DNA of 36,164 nucleotides from Chitinivibrionales bacterium. Its GTDB lineage: Bacteria > Fibrobacterota > Chitinivibrionia > Chitinivibrionales > JANQEN01. A model generated the notes under the pieces. It made no database searches. It worked only from the letters and a program-made list of their open reading frames with translations, and was not told where the DNA came from. The stretch spans positions 1 through 36,164 of the forward strand of contig JANQEN010000085.1 in NCBI GenBank assembly GCA_028278335.1, given 5' to 3'. The position numbers were made by a program, and so were the translations under genes. Below are positions 16,719 to 24,344 of this stretch, piece by piece (within the stretch, counting starts at the first letter, position 1; every line of letters starts with the position of its first letter).

Positions 16719-17379
16719 TGAGCACAACCATCTTTTTTCTATCAGCAGTTATATAATGTTTTTTTCGTAATTGTGAAAGAATGCGTGAGACCGTCTCGCG
16801 ACTGGTTCCAGCCATCTCCGCTAGCTCCTGATGCGTTGGTGGGTTATGTATCATAATCATGTCACCAATGCGTTCACCCTTCTCATTTGCCAATTGTAAA
16901 ATAACATCGGCAACTCTTCCGTACACACTCATTTTTGAAAGGGTGTTGATATGTCGATTTGACCGGCGTAGTCGGCGAGACATGGTAATCAGCATATGGA
17001 TAGCGATCTTTGGGTATGTCTGCATGATGTCAAGAAAGGATTTTCTATAGAGCATCAAAAGTTCACAGTTAGCAGCGGCAACAACCGTAGCGCTCCGTGG
17101 CTCACCATCAAGAATTGACATTTCCCCAAAAAAGTCACCCGGTCTCAAGGTAGCCAAAATTGTCTGCTTGCCTTCTGTAGAAAGAACGGTCACATGAACT
17201 TCCCCGGAGATGATAATAAAAAAGGTTTGATTCTCTAAATCCTCCTCATGAACAATTACACCGGCAGATTCGAATTTTCTATGAATCATAGCTTTGGAGA
17301 TAGGATCATAATCTCTGGGGGAAAGCCCCTGAAAAAGAGGAACTTTTTTAAGGGATTCCTGAATATCAGTTCTATCCAT
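16696..17379 (-). CDS. Crp/FNR-family transcriptional regulator
   Basis: The 227-residue protein has an N-terminal cyclic-nucleotide-binding beta-roll (about 15-125) and a C-terminal winged helix-turn-helix (about 165-222). The phosphate-binding cassette FFGEMSILDGEPRSATV (83-99) keeps Glu86, Arg95 and Ser96, the residues that contact cAMP or cGMP in CRP, so binding of a cyclic nucleotide is plausible. The recognition helix sits in HQELAEMAGTSRETVSRIL. There is no FNR-type cysteine cluster at the N-terminus. GAGGGG precedes the ATG. It lies inside the envelope operon between the giant TPR gene and the PASTA gene and may control this operon. The target sites are unknown. Confidence 0.92.
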   Translation of the reverse strand: MDRTDIQESLKKVPLFQGLSPRDYDPISKAMIHRKFESAGVIVHEEDLENQTFFIIISGEVHVTVLSTEGKQTILATLRPGDFFGEMSILDGEPRSATVVAAANCELLMLYRKSFLDIMQTYPKIAIHMLITMSRRLRRSNRHINTLSKMSVYGRVADVILQLANEKGERIGDMIMIHNPPTHQELAEMAGTSRETVSRILSQLRKKHYITADRKKMVVLNEEELYD

Positions 17380-17387
17380 GGTTAAAA

Positions 17388-20300
17388 TTACCCCTCTCGT
17401 ATTAGAGTGTTTAACTGCTCGATACGTTCATGAGCCAATTTTCCAAACCGCCCCTTTAAACCATCGGAGCGAACAATTTTTCTATAGAGTGTCACCGCTT
17501 TGGAATATTCCCCTTGTCGCTCATAAAGACGAGCTGCTTCAAACTCTGCAGTAACAGCCCATTTACCATCGGCACTAGAATAAAGATACGGTACTTTCAA
17601 GTATTCCGCAATAGCTTTTGTATATTCACCCAATTTTGAGTAGCAGGTTGCGATCCAATAAATAACCTCTGGTTTATCCTCTTTTTTGGGGTCCATATCA
17701 GCGGCTTTAAATTGTTTGAGGGCATCCTCAATGCGACTGGCCTTTAATAAACAAAATCCCAATTTCAAATGGAAAGAGGATTTGTGAATCATATCAGCAT
17801 AATCGGCAATGACAATACTGTATTTGTCGGCGGCTTCAAGCCAGGCATTAGCCTTCTGATAGGCCATTGCCGCATTGTTGGCCGCACGAAAACGTGTGTT
17901 TTTGTCTACTTTTTCAGCATGAATAACTTTTGTAAAGAAGTCAGCGGATCGGACAAAATCATTCTGTCCATGATAAATCATGGCAATTTTAAAAAGTGCC
18001 AATGGGACAAATTCACTGGTGGGATACTCAACGGTAAACTTCTGAAACTCCTTAAGTGCATCTTCCGCTTTGTTTGCATAATACCGGGACAGAGCTATCT
18101 GGTATGCTGCATCGTCAGCACGATCACTTGTTTCATGTTTCTGTAATACGTACTGAAAACGTTTCACACTCTTATCATACTCTTTAATAGATTGAAGATA
18201 TAATCCCTTATGAAAGGTTATTTCAGCTATACTACCGGGATACTTTTTTCCAAATCGTCCCTTAAACTCACCAATGTGCTTGTCTGCCTTTTTGCTTTTG
18301 CCATCCATGACCAAAGCAGATATTTTTCTCGTCATCAGATCAACACTATCAGATTCTGTGCGTATCAGTGTCAATGCTTTGTCATAGGAATCGGCAGCTT
18401 TATCATAGGTTCCGCCTTTAGCGTAAAGAGCACCCATTTTTTTGAAAGCTGTTAACTTTAAAGGGAAGGATTCTACCGCAAGGCTCTTTTTAAAGTGCTC
18501 AATAGCTTTATAATTCTCTCCATCTTCCTCTGCAAAAAGCGCTAATTGATAGTGGATATCTCCCTTTATTCTATCGGGAATCTTCTTTGCCAAGAGTACA
18601 TCAAACACACCAATGGCTTCACTATTTTTACCTAGTTTAAACAAACTTTTAGCAATACCTAACTCAGCATCCAAGGCATAAAGCCCCTCAGGATAGTTTT
18701 GGATATATAAACGATAATTACTTAGGGCATCAAAAATTTTCCCCGTTCTAAACTCCGATGCGGCAAGTTCGTAGCGTGAACGCTCTGCAAAAACGCTAAA
18801 GGGAAATCGATAGAGGACCTGCTTAAAATGTTCAACCGCTTCGGTATGTGCGCCATCTCTCTCTGCAAGAAGCCCTTCAATGTAAAAAGCCTCAGCATCT
18901 TTTGTGGTTCCAGAAAATCGTTGTACAAAAACTTGAATAGCTTGTTTAGCCTCACTTACATTTCCCAGGGTAACATGATTCCTTGCTAATCCTAAGTATG
19001 ATTTGGCTGTGTGCCGATGAGAGGGATACATATCTACTATTTCTTTATAGGCGTCAATCGCTTTGGTGCTAAACTTTTTTCCTACTGTCTGAGCCCGTGT
19101 TTCATAGTGCTCTGCAATGCTAATCAGTACATCGGGAAGATATTTACTTTTGCCATAGGTTGTTAAAAAGGTTTCATATTCACTAATATTGGGTGCTGTT
19201 AAAACCATCAAACTATAGGCAGCTTCATCAGCAAAACCTGTTGTACCATAGCTATCAATTACTTTTTTAAAATGAGCAATGGCTTTTTCTTTAGCATGAG
19301 ATTGCATCTGTTGATCTTTCTCGAAGAGAGCCTTCTCTTTTAATTTACTGTACACATGGGCCATCTTGAGTGTAATCAAAGCTGAGAGCGAATCTGAGAG
19401 ATCAGTTGAAGAACTCAGTTCATTGTAAAGCTCTAAGGCTCGATGAAAGTCCTTAAGATAGGTTGTAAATATGTGCGCAGTTTTAAGTTTTCGCTCGACC
19501 CCGACTAAACTGGAATTTTTTGCCACAAGATCAGTCAGTGTCATCACCGCTGCATCATAATCCTTAACCAGAAAACCTCGAATATAGGACGCTCTTGATT
19601 TTGCCTGTCCAACGATATCTTTGTCGCCACCAGATTCAACCAGATATTCGTAATTTCTAACAGCAGTCTGGTATTCCTTTATCGCCTCTTGACATTGTGC
19701 CATGGCAAAGACCGCCTTCTGATAGTATTGACTTGAGGGATACAATTTAATAAGACTCTCAAATTCTCTTACTGCTGCGCTGTATTGCTCATATTTATCT
19801 TGATATACTTTGCCGATGCGATACATTACTTTGTCTTTGTCCTGACGATTTGGTAGCTGAACATAGTTCCGAAACGCCGTAATTGCACTTGGATAGAGCC
19901 CCTTCTTAAAATAGAGTTCACCCGTTTTTAAGACGGCCCGTGCTGAGTATTCCCCAGCAGAATCTTGCAAGGAAAGGGTTCTTAGGTGCTCAAAGGCATT
20001 GGGGAAATTTCCCAAACCAACATAACACTCGGCTAATCGATACTGGATTTGATAACTATTTATAACATCAGGGAAATGGGCTATTAGCTGTTTGTAAAGA
20101 GGTACTGCCTTACTAAAGAGGCGCGCTTTTCGTGCATTATCAGCCCAGGCCTTAATAAAAGTGGCCTCTGGTTTGCGACTTTTTTCTGTATAGATCGTGT
20201 TGATCTTTTCGAAAATCTGTTGAGCCTGCTTATATTTTTTTCGTTGGGTTAATACTTCAATATATGCTTTGTAGGCAGTTTCTCTCTCAGGGAATCCAGC

Positions 20301-21065
20301 CTTATCATTCTGCTCCATGCGCACAAAAAGCTCTTCTGCTTTGTCAATATTTTGACGAACCTTTGCGAGGAGCGCTTGATAATAGGTAACCCGTACTGGA
20401 AAGAACTTATCACTCTTCCATAAGTTTTTAACTCTACCCAGCACTTCATCAGCTTGAGTGTATTCCTGCCGCTCGATGTATAGCTTTACAAGAGATAGCG
20501 ACACCTGTTTTGCATGTTCATTTTGGGGAAACCTTTTTACAAAGAGGGCATACAGCTCAATTGCCCGCTCAGAATTGTTATCCAACTCGGCACAGAGGGC
20601 TGCTTCAAACAGGGCCAGGCGCGCTTTAGCGCTCCCCACAAAGCGCGTCCAAATGGCATAAAACCAATCAGAAGCCTGTTGAAAATTCTTTAGCTCTTTT
20701 CGAGTTTTACCCGCTAAATACATCACATCCATAATATTGGTTTCACTGGGAAAGAGTCGGATGTATTCTTCAAAACCCTCAGCAGCATCATTTAAGTTTC
20801 CCATTTTATGATGACAAAAGGCCAGTTTATAGTATGCTACCGGATCGTTCTCTGGTCCTCTCTTCAGGTTCAAATACTTTTGATATTGCTCTAAGGCAAG
20901 ATTATATAAACTATCGCTAAAAAAGCGCTCTCCCAACTTAAAAACCGATTTACTCTCTTCAGTAGCATTAACAGAAAAACTCAATAGCGCTAAAAGAATA
21001 AATGAAAATAGGACTGTATGTAGATTTAATTTGATATAATCTTTTTTGCATTGAAAAAAAGGCAT
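17388..21065 (-). CDS. Giant TPR-repeat periplasmic protein
   Basis: The 1225-residue protein has a signal peptide (about 1-35, ending SVNATEES) and then tetratricopeptide repeats to the end, about thirty of them. Many carry the AYYKLAFCHHKMG / YRIGKVY type pattern, and several resemble YbgF- or BamD-like outer-membrane TPRs. No catalytic domain is visible. It should form a very long superhelical scaffold in the periplasm. I chose the ATG at 21065, with GGGAG seven bases before it, over a GTG at 21089. It is the first gene of the operon with Crp, PASTA, TPR lipoprotein, LolB-like and PorV-like genes, eight bases ahead of the Crp gene. Function inferred: assembly platform for an envelope complex. 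Confidence 0.85.
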   Translation of the reverse strand: MPFFQCKKDYIKLNLHTVLFSFILLALLSFSVNATEESKSVFKLGERFFSDSLYNLALEQYQKYLNLKRGPENDPVAYYKLAFCHHKMGNLNDAAEGFEEYIRLFPSETNIMDVMYLAGKTRKELKNFQQASDWFYAIWTRFVGSAKARLALFEAALCAELDNNSERAIELYALFVKRFPQNEHAKQVSLSLVKLYIERQEYTQADEVLGRVKNLWKSDKFFPVRVTYYQALLAKVRQNIDKAEELFVRMEQNDKAGFPERETAYKAYIEVLTQRKKYKQAQQIFEKINTIYTEKSRKPEATFIKAWADNARKARLFSKAVPLYKQLIAHFPDVINSYQIQYRLAECYVGLGNFPNAFEHLRTLSLQDSAGEYSARAVLKTGELYFKKGLYPSAITAFRNYVQLPNRQDKDKVMYRIGKVYQDKYEQYSAAVREFESLIKLYPSSQYYQKAVFAMAQCQEAIKEYQTAVRNYEYLVESGGDKDIVGQAKSRASYIRGFLVKDYDAAVMTLTDLVAKNSSLVGVERKLKTAHIFTTYLKDFHRALELYNELSSSTDLSDSLSALITLKMAHVYSKLKEKALFEKDQQMQSHAKEKAIAHFKKVIDSYGTTGFADEAAYSLMVLTAPNISEYETFLTTYGKSKYLPDVLISIAEHYETRAQTVGKKFSTKAIDAYKEIVDMYPSHRHTAKSYLGLARNHVTLGNVSEAKQAIQVFVQRFSGTTKDAEAFYIEGLLAERDGAHTEAVEHFKQVLYRFPFSVFAERSRYELAASEFRTGKIFDALSNYRLYIQNYPEGLYALDAELGIAKSLFKLGKNSEAIGVFDVLLAKKIPDRIKGDIHYQLALFAEEDGENYKAIEHFKKSLAVESFPLKLTAFKKMGALYAKGGTYDKAADSYDKALTLIRTESDSVDLMTRKISALVMDGKSKKADKHIGEFKGRFGKKYPGSIAEITFHKGLYLQSIKEYDKSVKRFQYVLQKHETSDRADDAAYQIALSRYYANKAEDALKEFQKFTVEYPTSEFVPLALFKIAMIYHGQNDFVRSADFFTKVIHAEKVDKNTRFRAANNAAMAYQKANAWLEAADKYSIVIADYADMIHKSSFHLKLGFCLLKASRIEDALKQFKAADMDPKKEDKPEVIYWIATCYSKLGEYTKAIAEYLKVPYLYSSADGKWAVTAEFEAARLYERQGEYSKAVTLYRKIVRSDGLKGRFGKLAHERIEQLNTLIREG

Positions 21066-21291
21066 GGTATACTCCCTGATACACCTCACATCTTACTTTT
21101 GATTAATGGGTGATAGGTTATATTGCAGTACAGGCAACTCTAATTTACATTACCCAAGGTATTGAAAAAATGTACATTTACGAATAAATAAAAATAATTA
21201 TTACTAGTATATAACACAAAGTAATTGTATAATAAAGAACCCAATACTAAAAACAAGTCAATCAAGCTTTCCTAAAGCTTTCTTCTGAGAC

Positions 21292-21320
21292 AAAAAAAGG
21301 AACCCTTAAAAAAGGTTCCC
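21292..21320 (-). terminator. Intrinsic terminator of the Pro-rich membrane protein gene
   Basis: Read on the minus strand, GGGAACC (21320-21314) and GGTTCC (21304-21299) form a 6-bp stem around a T-rich loop, followed at once by seven T residues (21298-21292). It lies 37 bases beyond the stop codon of the gene ending at 21358 and separates it from the TPR operon downstream. Confidence 0.85.
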
Positions 21321-21357
21321 TAATTAAAAATTGTCAAATTTAAATACTATTTAATAT

Positions 21358-22392
21358 TTAATGAACTGGTAAGTCATTAATAGGAATTTCCTGGGGAACA
21401 ACTTGACCATTCTCGCCACCTTCTTCTTCTCTGTTGAGAAAAAGATAAAGTCCAGCTCCACCGGCAGCTAACACACCACCACTAACTGATCCCCAAAACC
21501 ATCCAGGATGTTTTAAGCCAGGTGCTGCTGCAACCAATCCCTTTTGTTTGCCCGGATCATTGGACCAATTAAAGGAATAGGAAATAACACTATACTCATC
21601 TTTCACCGATATCTGTGGAACTTTTTCTAAGGTGAAGGTCACAACTACCACATCATGCCACTCTGGTTTTAAACCAACTACTTCACGATTGGCATCGACT
21701 TTTTGTTGACGAATCTTAAATTTTGAAATTGGTGGTAAATCTTGAGAAGGTATAGGAGAAGAGCCAAGAACCACGTCGTTAAATTCAAAGCTGATAGTCT
21801 TCTCTTTTACATTGGATTCATAAAAATAGCTTGTTGGTTTATCACGAAAAATAAAGTAGCAGGTAATGATATTCTCGTCAGGAGTTGCACCGGGCTCGGA
21901 GCTGAGCTGAATTCCCTCTAAAATCGCATTGGGTACTAAACTCTTTTTCGTCTCACTCTTACGACCTGTTCCCGGGACATATTCATATTCTGTTTTGTAA
22001 ACATCAGCCTCTTGTACTTCTTGCTTTGGTTCGGGTTTTTCTTCCACCACGACTTTTTCATCAGAAAAGAGGGGTGCCTCTTGAGGCTCTTCTGCAACCA
22101 CCGGTGCAACTGATGGTTGTGGAGCTGGTGTTACTGGAGCTGGAGTCGGTGTTGGGGCCGGCGGCGGTTCATCTGCAAAAAGGTTCTCCTGCGGCTCTGG
22201 GGTTGGTTCTGGTTCAACAACCGGTGGCGTCTCTTCAACAGTCGGCTCTTCTACTTCAGAAACTTCCTCACTATCCTCATCATCAGTGTATTCATACAGA
22301 TCATCAAACTGACCATATACAGGCATAGTAATCAAAGCTGAAAAAAATACCAGAAGGAGAAGCAACATAAACGACGATACAAATGATTTCAT
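21358..22392 (-). CDS. Proline/glutamate-rich envelope protein with C-terminal membrane helix
   Basis: The 344-residue protein starts with a signal peptide (about 1-27). An acidic, proline-rich, low-complexity segment follows (about 30-130, with many Glu-Pro and Pro-Thr-Pro steps), then a globular beta-rich part (about 145-285) resembling an AMIN-type domain. A hydrophobic helix lies near 300-322 and a short tail ends the protein. The Pro/Glu stretch could span the periplasm, as in TonB-like linkers. No known family is certain. GGGAAA precedes the ATG, a plausible promoter lies upstream and a clear terminator follows, so it appears to be a single-gene unit. Confidence 0.72.
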   Translation of the reverse strand: MKSFVSSFMLLLLLVFFSALITMPVYGQFDDLYEYTDDEDSEEVSEVEEPTVEETPPVVEPEPTPEPQENLFADEPPPAPTPTPAPVTPAPQPSVAPVVAEEPQEAPLFSDEKVVVEEKPEPKQEVQEADVYKTEYEYVPGTGRKSETKKSLVPNAILEGIQLSSEPGATPDENIITCYFIFRDKPTSYFYESNVKEKTISFEFNDVVLGSSPIPSQDLPPISKFKIRQQKVDANREVVGLKPEWHDVVVVTFTLEKVPQISVKDEYSVISYSFNWSNDPGKQKGLVAAAPGLKHPGWFWGSVSGGVLAAGGAGLYLFLNREEEGGENGQVVPQEIPINDLPVH

Positions 22393-22436
22393 AGATTTAA
22401 TTTCCCAATTTTAATATATAGAGTTGTTCTATTTTA

Positions 22437-22465
22437 ATAATAAACAATATTTTACACCTTGTCTA
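22437..22465 (-). promoter_or_regulatory. Putative sigma-70-type promoter
   Basis: On the minus strand TAGACA (22465-22460) and TATTAT (22442-22437) are separated by 17 bases, each differing by one base from the -35 and -10 consensus. Transcription would begin near 22430, giving a leader of about 38 bases before the ATG at 22392. The surrounding DNA is AT-rich, so chance matches are possible. Confidence 0.4.
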
Positions 22466-22489
22466 TACTTTTCTATTTTCTATTACAAC

Positions 22490-22870
22490 CTACTCTAGCA
22501 GTACAGAGGCGGTGCAATACCTTTTTTCATGGCTAATAGAAACATGAAATTGCGTAATTCCCACATCCTCCAAAGCTCCCTGTAATTCATCGGAGCAGAT
22601 AAAAATTTCAGGTTTTCCAACATTTTTATCGGAAAGCACTGATATACTTTTCCACGAAGAAACTTGCTGACACTCAACAGGGAGCGCCTTATAAAAGGCC
22701 TCCTTTACAGCCCATCTCCCAGCATAATGCATTGCTGGTCGCGCTTTAGATTCGCAGTAGTCAATCTCTACTGAAGTAAACACACGATTTCGAAAGTGCT
22801 TTCCATACTTCTCTAAAATCTGCTCAATACGATTAACTTCTACGATATCAGTTCCAAATCCTTTAACCAT
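22490..22870 (-). CDS. acpS: Holo-[acyl-carrier-protein] synthase
   Basis: AcpS transfers 4'-phosphopantetheine from coenzyme A to apo-acyl carrier protein, switching on fatty acid synthesis. The magnesium-binding motif GTDIVEVNRIEQ contains Asp8, and the second motif GRWAVKEAFYKAL supplies Glu57. The length of 126 residues is typical. The C-terminus has the expected VSISHEKRYCTASVLLE pattern. It is 23 bases downstream of the PorV-like barrel gene on the same strand and may be co-transcribed with it. There is no obvious link in function. Confidence 0.95.
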   Translation of the reverse strand: MVKGFGTDIVEVNRIEQILEKYGKHFRNRVFTSVEIDYCESKARPAMHYAGRWAVKEAFYKALPVECQQVSSWKSISVLSDKNVGKPEIFICSDELQGALEDVGITQFHVSISHEKRYCTASVLLE

Positions 22871-22893
22871 TTCAAATACTATTTTAACTAATC

Positions 22894-24129
22894 CTATTCT
22901 GTTGCTGGTGTCTCAGTTGTCTTTTGCTCCGAGGATTCAGTTTTTTTCTCTAAAGGAACATTGTACTCTGGCAGCTCCTCTTCCGGTGTCAAGCGCCCCT
23001 TTTTTCGTTCAATACCAAATTCGAATCCCAGGGATATGACGTGTTTATTCTTGGCAAATTGACCGGGAAAATAGCCCAGTTCATCAGTAAAGTAGGCATA
23101 GTCCGCTTTAAAGGCACCAAATCGCAGACCTAAGCCAGCAGAGGGATAACCTTGACTTAGTCCCGCCCGTAAAGCAGCATATATCATATCTATCTCAAAC
23201 CCAAAATGAAGCTTTTTTCCGAAATGCTCATACTTCTCACTAACCTCTTCAAATCCAAAAAGATCAGAAATTTCAGCAGTAAGAATAAGACTTTTAATAG
23301 CCTTTACATGATTAAGCTGAGGAAACATATAAGCTGCCCCCAAATCAAGTTGGGGAGGCACCACAATATCACCACCAACAACTCCAAGCACATCCTTTAT
23401 AGTGTACGCAAAGCGCCATCCCTGCACTTCATGAATAAAACCAACATCAAAACTAACCCCATGTTGAATTTTCGAATAATCATTTATAATCCCCAAGGGA
23501 TTGGCAGTTATTTCATCAAAGAGTAAAAATGTCTCGGTGTAGGTGGTGATCATATCTAAAGGGGTTCTCTGCAAATATTCAACTGAAATACCACAGTAGT
23601 TATTTTTGTGACGGAGCGGAACACCAACTGCCCAGGTAAATACCAGGTCCCGTTGCCCTCGAACACCAAGCTTAGGAATTAAATGTCCTGATTCAATGCG
23701 TACTCCTAAAGGAAACACACTGTAAATCCCAAAACCAATATTATCTGAGGCGACTGTTATTTCGGGGATATATTCAAGGCCGACCCATTGTCCGTCATAC
23801 TCATTGATCATTTCAATGAATTCATCATCCACATTATCAAGACTACCAAGCTTATCACCATGTTCCAACATCTGTTTGAGAATAGTGATAAAGACTCCGT
23901 CAATAGCTGCAGCTAAGGGAGATGCAGAAATCTCAACGCGGTTCTTAATTAAGCTGAGTCCTGCAGGATTATGAAAGATGGCTGTTCTACCACTGGTGAC
24001 GGCAACAGTGGTGTTACCCATTCCCAGCGCTCGAATATCATAGTAATTGGGACCCCGGATTCCAGCAATTACATTAATGACACCGATGGCAATTATACAA
24101 ATTGCTCTAACCAATCTCTCCTGTTTCAT
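22894..24129 (-). CDS. PorV/TraF-like outer-membrane barrel protein
   Basis: The 411-residue protein has a signal peptide and then the opening YYDIRALGMGNTTVAVTSG...FHNPAGLSLI. This is the alanine- and glycine-rich start shared by PorV, TraF-like and FadL-type barrels, whose N-terminus forms a plug or first strand. Long alternating strand patterns fill the middle. The C-terminal 35 residues are charged (glutamate, lysine and threonine rich) and do not belong to the barrel. GAGGG stands seven bases before the ATG. A true FadL-type fatty-acid channel cannot be ruled out. Confidence 0.76.
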   Translation of the reverse strand: MKQERLVRAICIIAIGVINVIAGIRGPNYYDIRALGMGNTTVAVTSGRTAIFHNPAGLSLIKNRVEISASPLAAAIDGVFITILKQMLEHGDKLGSLDNVDDEFIEMINEYDGQWVGLEYIPEITVASDNIGFGIYSVFPLGVRIESGHLIPKLGVRGQRDLVFTWAVGVPLRHKNNYCGISVEYLQRTPLDMITTYTETFLLFDEITANPLGIINDYSKIQHGVSFDVGFIHEVQGWRFAYTIKDVLGVVGGDIVVPPQLDLGAAYMFPQLNHVKAIKSLILTAEISDLFGFEEVSEKYEHFGKKLHFGFEIDMIYAALRAGLSQGYPSAGLGLRFGAFKADYAYFTDELGYFPGQFAKNKHVISLGFEFGIERKKGRLTPEEELPEYNVPLEKKTESSEQKTTETPATE

Positions 24130-24212
24130 TGTTAACCCTCACAAATTTTAACCTAAATTGAGCGTTTGTTTTGAGAAAAGGTTGCCTTAGCCGTGTTACT
24201 ATTGGGTTTGCT

Positions 24213-24241
24213 AAAAACGGAGCTTAACCTGGAAGGTTAAG
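24213..24241 (-). terminator. Possible terminator hairpin
   Basis: CTTAACCT (24223-24230) and AGGTTAAG (24234-24241) form a perfect 8-bp stem with a three-base loop. On the minus strand it is followed, after five bases, by five T residues (24217-24213). It lies about 100 bases beyond the stop of the calcium-loop lipoprotein gene and before the PorV/TraF-like gene. The distance and short T-run make termination uncertain. Confidence 0.45.
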
Positions 24242-24344
24242 TTAGTATTTTAAAGAATCCCAAGAGTAGTGCGGATGATGTGAGATTTTCCAAATAAAAC
24301 CGCTCATTTTAGGTTTAAATACAAAAATCTGTTTTAAACAGGCC

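Noticed and set aside
22026..22341. Open frames of 74 and 100 codons antisense to the proline-rich protein gene.
   Set aside because: They mirror the low-complexity Pro/Glu/Val codons of the real gene and have no ribosome-binding sites.
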